The translations under genes were made by a program, and so were the position numbers. This document shows, in pieces, positions 42,999 to 51,067 of a stretch of DNA of 64,000 bases. The first letter of the stretch is position 1, and every line of letters starts with the position of its first letter. Below the pieces are notes generated by a model. The model was given only the letters and a program-made list of their open reading frames with translations, was not told the DNA's origin and searched no databases. Origin of the DNA: an uncultured Psychroserpens sp. (lineage in GTDB: Bacteria; Bacteroidota; Bacteroidia; Flavobacteriales; Flavobacteriaceae); NCBI GenBank assembly GCA_947488655.1, contig CANKZZ010000007.1, forward strand, positions 88,928 through 152,927, written 5' to 3'.

Positions 42999-43781
42999 AT
43001 GACATTAATTAGATACATATTACTACTACTAACCACTCTCGTTGCTGCACAAAGCCCAATTGAGCTAACATTAGTTAAAATCATTGATTTAAAGGCAGAT
43101 CAAATTATTGCTGTAGATAATTTTGAAACCATTTATTATCTAAATGGTAATATTCTTTATAAATCATCTAAAGACAAACCTACTATAAATTATAGCAATG
43201 TACAATTAGGATTTCCTACCACAGTTAATGCATTTAATCCTTTAAAAATAAACGTTTTTTATCAAGATTTTAATACGGTTTTAATTCTCGATAATAGATT
43301 AGCCGAAATCTATAAAGTTGATTTTAATACCAAACAACCATATAAAAATGTATCTCACGTATCTACAGGATACGATAATACGCTCTGGGTTTTTAATCAA
43401 GATTTACAACAATTAGAACTTTACGATTATAAAAATGATAAAGTAAGAGCTACCACAGTACCTGTACAATCAAATGTTTTACAATTAATTAGTGATTATA
43501 ATTACTGCTGGATGCTAACAGAAAAGTATCTATATCAATACACTTACTTTGGGAGTTTAATCTCTAAAATAGAAAACAAAGGCTACACATCTATTGCTGT
43601 AAATAATGAAAATCTTATTTTAAAAACTAAAACCAAACTCTTTTATAAATCTAAAAAGGAAGAAAACCTTAGCCCAATTACAGTACCAAAATTGTTAATA
43701 AATCAGTTTTTACTAACCAATGAAACCTTGTATATTTACGATTCGGAAAAACTTCATACATACCAACTAAAAATCAATTAA
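42999..43781 (+). CDS. Secreted beta-rich protein of unknown function
   Basis: 260 residues. Signal peptide: LIRYILLLLTTLVAAQ. The mature region has several short repeats of four-stranded blades (YYLNGNILYKS, TVLILDNRLAEIYKVD, NTLWVFNQDLQQLELYD, LYIYDSEKLHTYQL) suggesting a beta-propeller. I find no catalytic motif. It ends 2 bp before the deoxynucleoside kinase gene, so they may be co-transcribed. Confidence 0.82.
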   Translation: MTLIRYILLLLTTLVAAQSPIELTLVKIIDLKADQIIAVDNFETIYYLNGNILYKSSKDKPTINYSNVQLGFPTTVNAFNPLKINVFYQDFNTVLILDNRLAEIYKVDFNTKQPYKNVSHVSTGYDNTLWVFNQDLQQLELYDYKNDKVRATTVPVQSNVLQLISDYNYCWMLTEKYLYQYTYFGSLISKIENKGYTSIAVNNENLILKTKTKLFYKSKKEENLSPITVPKLLINQFLLTNETLYIYDSEKLHTYQLKIN

Positions 43782-43783
43782 AT

Positions 43784-44398
43784 ATGCACGTTGCTGTCGC
43801 AGGAAATATTGGTGCAGGTAAAACTACACTTACTAAATTACTAGCTAAACACTACAAATGGGAGCCTCAATTAGAAGATGTTGTAGACAATCCTTATTTA
43901 GATGATTTTTATAATCAAATGGAGCGTTGGAGTTTTAACTTACAAGTCTATTTTTTAAATAGCAGGTTTCGTCAAGTATCTCAAATTAGAGAAAGTGGCA
44001 AAGACATCATACAAGATAGAACTATCTATGAAGATGCTCATATTTTTGCTCCAAATCTTCATGCTATGGGTTTAATGACAAATAGGGATTTTGAAAACTA
44101 CCGTTCATTATTTGATTTAATGGAAGGTTTTGTAGCAGGTCCAGATTTATTAATTTATTTACGAAGCTCAATTCAAAATTTAGTAGCTCAAATTCATAAG
44201 CGTGGTAGAGATTACGAAAATACAATTAGCATAGACTATTTAAGTAGATTAAACGAACGTTACGAAGCCTGGATTTCCAAATATGATAAAGGTAATTTAT
44301 TAATTATTGATGTTGACGATTTAGATTTTGTTGCTAACCCTGAAGATTTAGGAGGTATAATAAACAAAATTGATGCACAAATAAACGGTTTATTCTAG
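43784..44398 (+). CDS. Deoxynucleoside kinase
   Basis: 204 residues of the deoxynucleoside kinase family. The P-loop is AGNIGAGKTTLTK at the N-terminus, IIQDRTIYEDAHIF carries the DR motif, and KRGRDYEN the lid region. It phosphorylates deoxyadenosine and/or deoxyguanosine, a salvage step. The base specificity cannot be seen in the sequence. It follows the secreted protein gene by 2 bp. Confidence 0.92.
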   Translation: MHVAVAGNIGAGKTTLTKLLAKHYKWEPQLEDVVDNPYLDDFYNQMERWSFNLQVYFLNSRFRQVSQIRESGKDIIQDRTIYEDAHIFAPNLHAMGLMTNRDFENYRSLFDLMEGFVAGPDLLIYLRSSIQNLVAQIHKRGRDYENTISIDYLSRLNERYEAWISKYDKGNLLIIDVDDLDFVANPEDLGGIINKIDAQINGLF

Positions 44399-44435
44399 TT
44401 AAGCCTAGTAAGTAAAACCATCACAAATTTAATGT

Positions 44436-44900
44436 CTATTGCATATTTGAGTTCTTAGCTTGCTTAACAAATTCGTGGTACGTTTTTGCTGGAGGATTTT
44501 CATAGTCTATATAACCTATAGTTGCATTGAGACTCTTTTTTAATTGTGCCAAACACATCTTTAAGTGTTTAGTGTCTAGTTTACCATAAAGCTCTGCTTC
44601 TCGAGAAATACCAAATATCATACAAGCGTCACTTGTATAAAAAATCATAGCATATTTGTTTACAGCATTGGTACTTGAGTGCCTCCAATATATACTCTGT
44701 TGGTAGTTTGTATTTAATTGCAAAAAGGACATCAACTCATCTGCTGTGTCAAATTGGTGAAGCGATTTTTCAGCATATTGAGGTATCTGATACGCATCGG
44801 CAACTTCATGTCTATTAGGTAAAAATTCATTTAAAAAATTAATACCATCTTGCTTAGACCTCGATTTTACTATTACGTATATATCGGCAAGATATCCCAT
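44436..44900 (-). CDS. Hypothetical protein
   Basis: 154 residues that I do not recognise. The protein starts MGYLADIYVIVKSRSKQDG, has a central mix of alpha and beta, and shows no signal peptide or membrane helix. It lies 2 bp after the App1-type phosphatase gene, so it is probably co-transcribed with it; I cannot suggest a role. Confidence 0.8.
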   Translation of the reverse strand: MGYLADIYVIVKSRSKQDGINFLNEFLPNRHEVADAYQIPQYAEKSLHQFDTADELMSFLQLNTNYQQSIYWRHSSTNAVNKYAMIFYTSDACMIFGISREAELYGKLDTKHLKMCLAQLKKSLNATIGYIDYENPPAKTYHEFVKQAKNSNMQ

Positions 44901-44902
44901 AC

Positions 44903-45901
44903 TTACTCAATGAAACCATGCTTTCTAGCGTGCTCAATGGCTTGAGCACTACTCTCTACCATTAACACCATAGTTGTTTTATAATTTTCAACAAGCCCCT
45001 TTACGCGCAACATTTTCTTTTTGTGTTTTACGCTACGTAAGTAAATTGCCAAAATACGATCTGGAAATTCTTCGGCAATTTCCATATAAATATCTGGGTC
45101 ATGCTCACCACTATCGCCAATTAGAATAAACGGTAAATTAGGGTATGTTTTCAAAAGATTTAAAATTTCTTTTTGCTTTTGAGGTTTTTCGTCTTGTGGC
45201 TTTTTCCTTAAAAAATTACTTAAACTACGTAACAAAATGGGTCCTTTTGGAAAATCATTTTGCTTCAAAAACAAATCGAGATAACGATATAAATTCCACG
45301 GACTATGACTTACATAAAAAATTGGGTTAGCATTCTCGCCAGATTGTCCTCTGTGCAGCATATGATAAAACTCTGCAGCACCTTCTAACGGACTTCTATT
45401 TTTGGCATGTTTAAATATAGAATTATAAATAACTCTCCACTTTAATAAAGACACGACTCCTGTATGTAAAATTGTATCGTCAATATCACTTGCAACACCA
45501 AATTGTGCTTTTTCAGAAGGTATTAGCAACTCTCCCGGAAATCTGTTTTCATTTTGTATAGTACGCTTAATATTTACATCATTGTACGATAACTCGTAAG
45601 GCAACCAACCTTCATCATTCGTGAGGAGGTCTAAGTCTTCAATTGCCTCATCTACTTTAAAATAACCATTATCATCTGTAGTGGTTTTAAAAATTTTATT
45701 ATTTGGTAATTTAATATCTATACCTACGTTTTTTATTTCGTCAGTTTCAAACCGTTTCCAGGTATTTATAGCTAAATGCCAAATCTTTTGAGATTCTAAA
45801 TCAATAGATTCATCTTCCAAAGCGCGACCTCTAGCGTAAAAATGAGATTTAGTACCATAACTTTGAAACGAAATAATTTGTAGAGGGTCTTTTTTAAACA
45901 C
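44903..45901 (-). CDS. App1-family phosphatase (DUF2183)
   Basis: 332 residues. The core SDIDDTILHTGVVSLLKWR has the DxDxT catalytic motif of HAD phosphatases, with IFYVSHSPWNLYRYLDLF and ILIGDSGEHDPDIY following, the App1 phosphatidate phosphatase pattern. The N-terminal 130 residues form a beta domain. It may act on phosphatidate or another lipid phosphate; in bacteria the substrate is unproven. It shares a unit with the 154-aa gene. Confidence 0.9.
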   Translation of the reverse strand: MFKKDPLQIISFQSYGTKSHFYARGRALEDESIDLESQKIWHLAINTWKRFETDEIKNVGIDIKLPNNKIFKTTTDDNGYFKVDEAIEDLDLLTNDEGWLPYELSYNDVNIKRTIQNENRFPGELLIPSEKAQFGVASDIDDTILHTGVVSLLKWRVIYNSIFKHAKNRSPLEGAAEFYHMLHRGQSGENANPIFYVSHSPWNLYRYLDLFLKQNDFPKGPILLRSLSNFLRKKPQDEKPQKQKEILNLLKTYPNLPFILIGDSGEHDPDIYMEIAEEFPDRILAIYLRSVKHKKKMLRVKGLVENYKTTMVLMVESSAQAIEHARKHGFIE

Positions 45902-45951
45902 TGCCTTTTGAATTTGACGTTGAAGATAGTAAAATCAAAAAAAATAAAATC

Positions 45952-46470
45952 TTAATTAGTAATGTAATTAATTTCAGAATTTATAAGTTGTTCAATATCA
46001 GCCTTTACTCCTAATAATAGCTGCATCAACTCCTTATGCTCAATTTTTAAAAAATGTAAATTACCTTCTAGTTTATCTTTTCCGAAGAAATCATTTAAAA
46101 CACTGTTTGCTATTTCGTGTTCTACATTACCCACCTTATGGTCAATAGCATAAATTTTGGAAACAATGGTTTTAAACTCCTTTTTTAATTCTGAAATTTG
46201 CCTCGTACAATGCGGTACTATTGTTTTTAAATCGTCTAATATGTATTCAAAATTTAGATTAGATGAAGAATGCGCGCAGCCCAATCGTTTTTGTCTAATA
46301 GCTGCTTTACAAAGGTTAACGCGTTTAAATACCAATGCGTTTTCTATAGAATTAAACATGGGTTTACCATGGGTATCTACAACAACTTTTTCGTGATGCA
46401 TTTGGCACTGCACAACTTTAAAAGATTTAACTGTTTTTAGTATTTGAGTTATTTGAGAAGACGTGTTCAT
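45952..46470 (-). CDS. Helical hypothetical protein
   Basis: 172 residues. I choose ATG 46468-46470 (MNTSSQITQILK), because a longer frame to 46548 would start inside the pyrophosphatase terminator hairpin. Helices dominate (HCTRQISELKKEFKTIVSK, HFLKIEHKELMQLLLGVK). Cys and His at FKVVQCQMHHEKV and the Cys-rich middle (LCKAAIRQKRLGCAH) suggest metal or redox binding, but I recognise no family. It carries one TTCCGAAGAA copy at 46080-46089. Confidence 0.75.
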   Translation of the reverse strand: MNTSSQITQILKTVKSFKVVQCQMHHEKVVVDTHGKPMFNSIENALVFKRVNLCKAAIRQKRLGCAHSSSNLNFEYILDDLKTIVPHCTRQISELKKEFKTIVSKIYAIDHKVGNVEHEIANSVLNDFFGKDKLEGNLHFLKIEHKELMQLLLGVKADIEQLINSEINYITN

Positions 46471-46535
46471 TACATCTATAAAGTTAAATGTGCATAACTC
46501 AAACTCCAATAGGTAAAAACACCTGTTTATTAAAC

Positions 46536-46586
46536 ATAAAAAAGCCACGATAAAACTTGATATTAATCAAGAACTATGTGGCTTTT
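46536..46586 (-). terminator. Rho-independent terminator of hppA
   Basis: AAAAGCCAC (46540-46548) pairs with GTGGCTTTT (46578-46586). A second inner stem, CTTGAT with ATCAAG (46556-46571), is nested in the loop. On the minus strand it ends in a T-run. Confidence 0.85.
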
Positions 46587-46606
46587 ATATGCTATATAAA
46601 ATGAAA

Positions 46607-49027
46607 CTATTCTTTAATAACGTCCATTTTTGTTATTACTTTTATTACGTCACCCTCTGCATTTTTTGTTGACGATTCAAAGATTTCTAATTGTGATTCT
46701 ACCTCAGCTTCTGTTCCTGAGAAAGTTTCTTCTTTAGTTACTTCAATTCCATTCTCAACTGTAGTGTATGTAATAGTTGCTTGCGCTAATTCTCTAGATG
46801 TACCAATAATAGTTTCAACCTCAACTTCTGTGTTGGTTAACCCAGTTTCTTCATCAGTATGACCTCCTAAAATTGGAGCAATTACTAAACCAATTAAACA
46901 TGTTAATTTGATTAAGATATTCATTGATGGTCCAGATGTATCTTTAAATGGATCTCCAACTGTATCACCTGTTACAGCTGCTTTATGAGCGTCAGAACCT
47001 TTGTATGTCATTTCTCCGTTTATCTCTACACCAGCCTCAAAAGATTTCTTAGCGTTATCCCAAGCACCTCCAGCATTGTTTTGAAAGATTGCCCATAACA
47101 CACCAGATACTGTTACACCAGCCATATAACCACCTAACATTTCAGCAATTGCTAAATTATTCATACCAAATAACATTGGTACAAAAGCGATTACCAAAGG
47201 AAAACCAATAGTTAATAAACCTGGTAACATCATTTCTTTTAAAGACGCTTTAGTAGAAATTGCAACACATTTATCGTATTCTGGCTTACCAGTACCTTCC
47301 ATAATTCCTGGAATATCTCTAAATTGACGTCTTACCTCTTCTACCATTTCCATAGCAGCTTTACCTACAGCATTCATTGCTAATGCAGAGAATACTACTG
47401 GTACCATACCACCAACAAATAACATGGCTAGTACAGGTGCTTTAAAAATATTAATTCCGTCAATTCCTGTAAACGTTACATAAGCAGCAAAAAGTGCTAA
47501 TGACGTTAATGCAGCAGATGCGATAGCGAAACCTTTTCCGGTAGCTGCTGTTGTATTTCCAACTGAATCTAAAATATCTGTACGTTCTCTAACGATTGGT
47601 TCTTGTTCGCTCATTTCGGCAATACCACCTGCATTATCAGATATTGGTCCAAAAGCGTCAATTGCTAACTGCATAGCTGTTGTAGCCATCATAGCAGAAG
47701 CTGCTAACGCTACACCATAAAATCCTGCAAAAGCATAAGATGCCCAAATTGCTCCAGCAAATAATAATACTGAAGGGAATGTAGAAATCATACCTGTTGC
47801 TAAACCTGCAATAATATTAGTACCTGCTCCAGTTGATGATTGTTGTACAATTTTTAAGATTGGAGATTTTCCTAATCCTGTGTAGTATTCTGTAACAGAT
47901 GAAATTACTGCTCCTACTACTAAACCAACTAATGTTGCATAAAATACTCGCATTGATGAGATATCTTGCAAACCTTCTCCAAAGAAATCCATTTGCATAG
48001 TTTCTGGTAACATCCATTTTACCAAACCAAAACATGCAACAGCTACTAATATAATAGAGGTCCAGTTACCAACATTTAAAGCTCCCATTACCTGAGCTTC
48101 TTTAGCATCATTACTTTTTATTTTCACCAACATCGTACCAATTATAGAAATAATGATTCCTACACCAGCAATTGCCATTGGTAATAAGATTGGACCAATA
48201 CCACCAAAAGCATCGGCAATAGATCCACCCATATCTTTAATCACGTAGTTACCAAGAACCATTGCAGCCAAAACTGTTGCTACATAAGATCCAAATAAAT
48301 CGGCTCCCATACCAGCAACATCACCTACATTATCACCTACATTATCTGCAATAGTTGCAGGATTACGAGGATCATCTTCTGGAATACCAGCTTCTACTTT
48401 ACCAACTAAATCGGCTCCAACATCGGCAGCCTTTGTATAAATACCACCACCTACTCTTGCAAATAAAGCGATAGACTCTGCTCCTAATGAAAAACCAGCT
48501 AATGTTTCTAATACGATAGTCATATCCATTGTGTTGGTCCATTCTCCACCCATAAAGAACTGGAAGAAAAATATAAAAAACGCTGTTAATCCTAATACAG
48601 CCAATCCAGCAACACCAAGACCCATTACGGTTCCACCTCCAAAAGAGATTTTAAGTGCATTTGGTAAACTTGTACGAGCAGCTTGCGTAGTTCTAACGTT
48701 TGTTTTTGTTGCTATTTTCATACCGATATTTCCAGCGTAAGCAGAAAATACAGCTCCAAAAATAAAGGCAACAACTATAAGCCAATGAGTTGTAGGTACA
48801 ACAAACGATACTATAGCTAATAAAACTGATACGATAATTACAAATACTGCGAGTAATCTGTATTCAGCATTTAAAAACGCTAAGGCACCTTCGTAGATAT
48901 GATCTGAAATTTCTTTCATTTTACCATCTCCAGCATCTTGTTTCATAACCCATGATTTTTTTACAACCATGTAGATTAATCCTATTAGCGCCAAAGCAAT
49001 TGGCATATAAATCATTAGTGATTCCAT
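46607..49027 (-). CDS. hppA: Membrane-bound, probably Na+-translocating pyrophosphatase
   Basis: 806 residues with about 16 membrane helices. The substrate site reads [20 protein letters not shown], followed by [25 protein letters not shown] has Ala where K+-independent enzymes have Lys, so this is the K+-dependent class, often Na+ pumping. The family's last helix ends near residue 720 ([18 protein letters not shown]), after which an extra hydrophilic tail of about 85 residues ([26 protein letters not shown]) follows. It hydrolyses pyrophosphate to drive cation export. The soluble enzyme ppa is its neighbour. Confidence 0.95.
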   Translation of the reverse strand: MESLMIYMPIALALIGLIYMVVKKSWVMKQDAGDGKMKEISDHIYEGALAFLNAEYRLLAVFVIIVSVLLAIVSFVVPTTHWLIVVAFIFGAVFSAYAGNIGMKIATKTNVRTTQAARTSLPNALKISFGGGTVMGLGVAGLAVLGLTAFFIFFFQFFMGGEWTNTMDMTIVLETLAGFSLGAESIALFARVGGGIYTKAADVGADLVGKVEAGIPEDDPRNPATIADNVGDNVGDVAGMGADLFGSYVATVLAAMVLGNYVIKDMGGSIADAFGGIGPILLPMAIAGVGIIISIIGTMLVKIKSNDAKEAQVMGALNVGNWTSIILVAVACFGLVKWMLPETMQMDFFGEGLQDISSMRVFYATLVGLVVGAVISSVTEYYTGLGKSPILKIVQQSSTGAGTNIIAGLATGMISTFPSVLLFAGAIWASYAFAGFYGVALAASAMMATTAMQLAIDAFGPISDNAGGIAEMSEQEPIVRERTDILDSVGNTTAATGKGFAIASAALTSLALFAAYVTFTGIDGINIFKAPVLAMLFVGGMVPVVFSALAMNAVGKAAMEMVEEVRRQFRDIPGIMEGTGKPEYDKCVAISTKASLKEMMLPGLLTIGFPLVIAFVPMLFGMNNLAIAEMLGGYMAGVTVSGVLWAIFQNNAGGAWDNAKKSFEAGVEINGEMTYKGSDAHKAAVTGDTVGDPFKDTSGPSMNILIKLTCLIGLVIAPILGGHTDEETGLTNTEVEVETIIGTSRELAQATITYTTVENGIEVTKEETFSGTEAEVESQLEIFESSTKNAEGDVIKVITKMDVIKE

Positions 49028-49061
49028 ATTTTAGTCTGATTTTGATTAGTTTTTAACTGCC

Positions 49062-49069
49062 CAAAAGTA
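49062..49069 (-). promoter_or_regulatory. -7 box of hppA
   Basis: On the minus strand TACTTTTG matches TAnnTTTG, about 35 nt before the start codon. Confidence 0.5.
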
Positions 49070-49092
49070 GTGAAATTGCTTAAAACTAAAAA

Positions 49093-49118
49093 ACCCTTCA
49101 ATTTTAATATTGAAGGGT
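49093..49118 (-). terminator. Terminator between ppa and hppA
   Basis: ACCCTTCAAT (49093-49102) and ATTGAAGGGT (49109-49118) form a 10-bp stem. On the minus strand TTTTTAGTTTTA follows. It ends the ppa transcript before the hppA promoter. Confidence 0.75.
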
Positions 49119-49248
49119 ACTAATTTCCTATTTATAACTATTTAATATGAGCTAGTGTAAGTCACTAATATCTAGTGTTTTCGATTTCTATATAGCCATC
49201 AAAGAGGTTATTACAAATAACCTTGAAACCTTTTAAGTTAATTTAGAA

Positions 49249-49776
49249 TTATATAGTAAAGTTTCCATTTGTTTTATGTTCGCTAGTTTCGTAACGATCA
49301 ATACATTTATTGAGAATATCATAAGCTTCTTGAGCATTTCCCCATCCACCAATATCAACTTTCTTCTTTTCTAAATCTTTATAGACTTGAAAAAAGTGTG
49401 TAATTTCTTTGATACGATGCGGATTTAAATCTTCGATATCATTATAGATATTCCAAATTGGATCTGTAACTGGCACACAAATTAATTTCTCGTCTGGTCC
49501 TTTTTCATCTGCCATATGAAAAACTCCAATTGGTTTTACTTCCATCACACACATTGGAAAAGTTGGCTCTGTACCCATAACCAAAACATCTAACGGATCT
49601 CCATCTAATGCCAATGTTTCTGGTATAAACCCATAATCTCCAGGATACATCATTGAAGAAAACAACATACGATCAAAGCGTATTTTGTTTAATTCAAAAT
49701 CATATTCATATTTATTACGACTCCCTTTTGGGATTTCTATTAATACATCGAAGGTTAATTTTCCTGTGACTGTCAT
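49249..49776 (-). CDS. ppa: Inorganic pyrophosphatase, soluble
   Basis: 175-residue family I pyrophosphatase. DGDPLDVLVMG near residue 65 and PGDYGFIPETLA are the metal and substrate loops; IEIPKGSRNKYEYD is the N-terminal signature. It hydrolyses pyrophosphate in the cytoplasm. It lies upstream of hppA on the same strand but has a separate promoter and terminator, so the two enzymes are regulated independently. Confidence 0.95.
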   Translation of the reverse strand: MTVTGKLTFDVLIEIPKGSRNKYEYDFELNKIRFDRMLFSSMMYPGDYGFIPETLALDGDPLDVLVMGTEPTFPMCVMEVKPIGVFHMADEKGPDEKLICVPVTDPIWNIYNDIEDLNPHRIKEITHFFQVYKDLEKKKVDIGGWGNAQEAYDILNKCIDRYETSEHKTNGNFTI

Positions 49777-49841
49777 GCTTTTTTATTTTTCTTACGGTTC
49801 CGATGGTTATCGGGATGGATTCTATTTTAATTTTCGGCTTG

Positions 49842-49871
49842 CAAAGATACTATAATGTATGAGTTAGACAA
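49842..49871 (-). promoter_or_regulatory. Promoter of ppa
   Basis: On the minus strand TTG (49871-49869) is followed after exactly 19 nt by TATCTTTG (49849-49842), a full match to the Bacteroidota TTG-N19-TAnnTTTG consensus. The leader then carries CCGAT-AACC-ATCGG, a small hairpin. Confidence 0.7.
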
Positions 49872-49996
49872 TTAAAATTGATTTTGAGTTTAGTTGATGA
49901 TTTATAGAATCTTTATTAATTTCATAAATACAGCACTTAATGTTTATACATTAAATCAACAATGCGAATCAAAGTTTCAAACGTGAAGTCATTAGT

Positions 49997-50308
49997 TTAT
50001 AATTGACAATCTTCCAATCCCCAAGCATCTAAACTTCTCAAAATATGCTCGAGTGACTTTCCTCGCTTGGTTAAACTGTATTCTACTTTAGGAGGAACTA
50101 CCGGAAAAATCTTTCTATTAATGAGTCCATCTTTCTCCAAATCTCTCACAGTTTGTGTAAACATTTTATTAGAAATTCCTGAAATTTTCTTTTGTAATAT
50201 TCCTGAACGCAAACCACCTTCTAATAAATGAAATAGTATTAAAGGTTTCCATTTTGTACCAATTAAATTCATTGTATAATTTAACGGACATTTATTATCT
50301 TTTATCAA
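49997..50308 (-). CDS. HxlR-family transcriptional regulator
   Basis: 103 residues, one winged-helix domain. CPLNYTMNLIGTKWKPLILFHL and GISNKMFTQTVRDLEKDGLI with the wing SLTKRGKSLEHIL are the family pattern, with the N-terminal Cys8 typical of redox-sensing members. It is divergent from the VOC gene and likely controls it through the dyad in the shared gap. Confidence 0.92.
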   Translation of the reverse strand: MIKDNKCPLNYTMNLIGTKWKPLILFHLLEGGLRSGILQKKISGISNKMFTQTVRDLEKDGLINRKIFPVVPPKVEYSLTKRGKSLEHILRSLDAWGLEDCQL

Positions 50309-50347
50309 ATTTAATATATATAATATTGATTATTAATATTTTACTCG

Positions 50348-50386
50348 TTTAGGTAACTATACTACTTTTAGGTAAGTTATTGCCTA
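50348..50386. promoter_or_regulatory. Candidate HxlR operator in the divergent region
   Basis: TTTAGGTAA occurs at 50348-50356 and 50367-50375, 19 bp apart. TAGGTAAGTTATTGCCTA (50369-50386) is an imperfect palindrome (TAGGTAA against TTGCCTA, one mismatch). Its position between the divergent genes fits an HxlR site. Confidence 0.5.
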
Positions 50387-50410
50387 TTATGCAAATATAG
50401 AGTAATTTTA
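50380..50410 (+). promoter_or_regulatory. Promoter of the VOC gene
   Basis: TTG (50380-50382) followed after 20 nt by TAATTTTA (50403-50410), near the Bacteroidota consensus. It overlaps the end of the operator dyad. Confidence 0.45.
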
Positions 50411-50429
50411 CAGTCTAAAATATAACGTA

Positions 50430-50942
50430 ATGACAACTACTAAAAATTATCCTAAATCATTCTCTCATATAGGGCTTACGGTTCCTGATATAAAAGCAGC
50501 TGTAAAATTTTATTCGGAAGTAATGGGTTGGTACATAATTATGGAGCCTTCCGTAGTTAAAAAAGAAAAAGAAACAGCTATTGGCCAAATGTGTATTGAT
50601 GTATTTGGTAACGATTGGACGCAATTCGAAATTGCTCATTTATCTACTGCTGATGGTATTGGTATCGAATTATTTTCTTTTGCTGATGGTATTAAAGAAG
50701 CTCCAGAGTTTAATCCTTTTAATACGGGTTTATTTCATTTTTGTGTTCAAGACACTAACATTGAAGAACTTATTAATAAAATAGTGGCTTATGGCGGAAA
50801 ACAAAGAATGCCAATTAGAGAGTATTACCCAGATAATAAACCATTTAAAATGTGCTATGTTGAAGATCCTTTTGGAATTGTATTTGAAATCTATACGCAT
50901 AGTTATGAACTTACATATTCTTCGGGAGCGTATACAAAATAA
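50430..50942 (+). CDS. VOC/glyoxalase-family protein
   Basis: 170 residues, two beta-alpha-beta-beta-beta modules. FSHIGLTVPDIKAAVKFYSEVMGWY and FHFCVQDTNIEELINKIV, with FKMCYVEDPFGIVFEIYTH, contain the His and Glu metal ligand positions of the vicinal oxygen chelate fold. Substrate unknown; divergent control by HxlR suggests a reactive electrophile. Confidence 0.9.
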   Translation: MTTTKNYPKSFSHIGLTVPDIKAAVKFYSEVMGWYIIMEPSVVKKEKETAIGQMCIDVFGNDWTQFEIAHLSTADGIGIELFSFADGIKEAPEFNPFNTGLFHFCVQDTNIEELINKIVAYGGKQRMPIREYYPDNKPFKMCYVEDPFGIVFEIYTHSYELTYSSGAYTK

Positions 50943-51067
50943 AGTTCACTATAGTAACTAATCCTCTTTAACTAAAAATATATCTAACACTAGTAATATA
51001 TGTAATTCATATATAGTTTAAAGCATTGCGCTATAGATACTTCTCAAAAATTAAATATAAAAAAAAT

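Noticed and set aside
46471-46548. Longer N-terminus of the helical protein at 45952
   Set aside because: The upstream start lies in the hppA terminator hairpin, and the ATG at 46470 gives a natural protein start.
46607-49027. K+-independent H+-pumping pyrophosphatase
   Set aside because: The GNTTAAT segment has Ala instead of the Lys that marks the K+-independent class.
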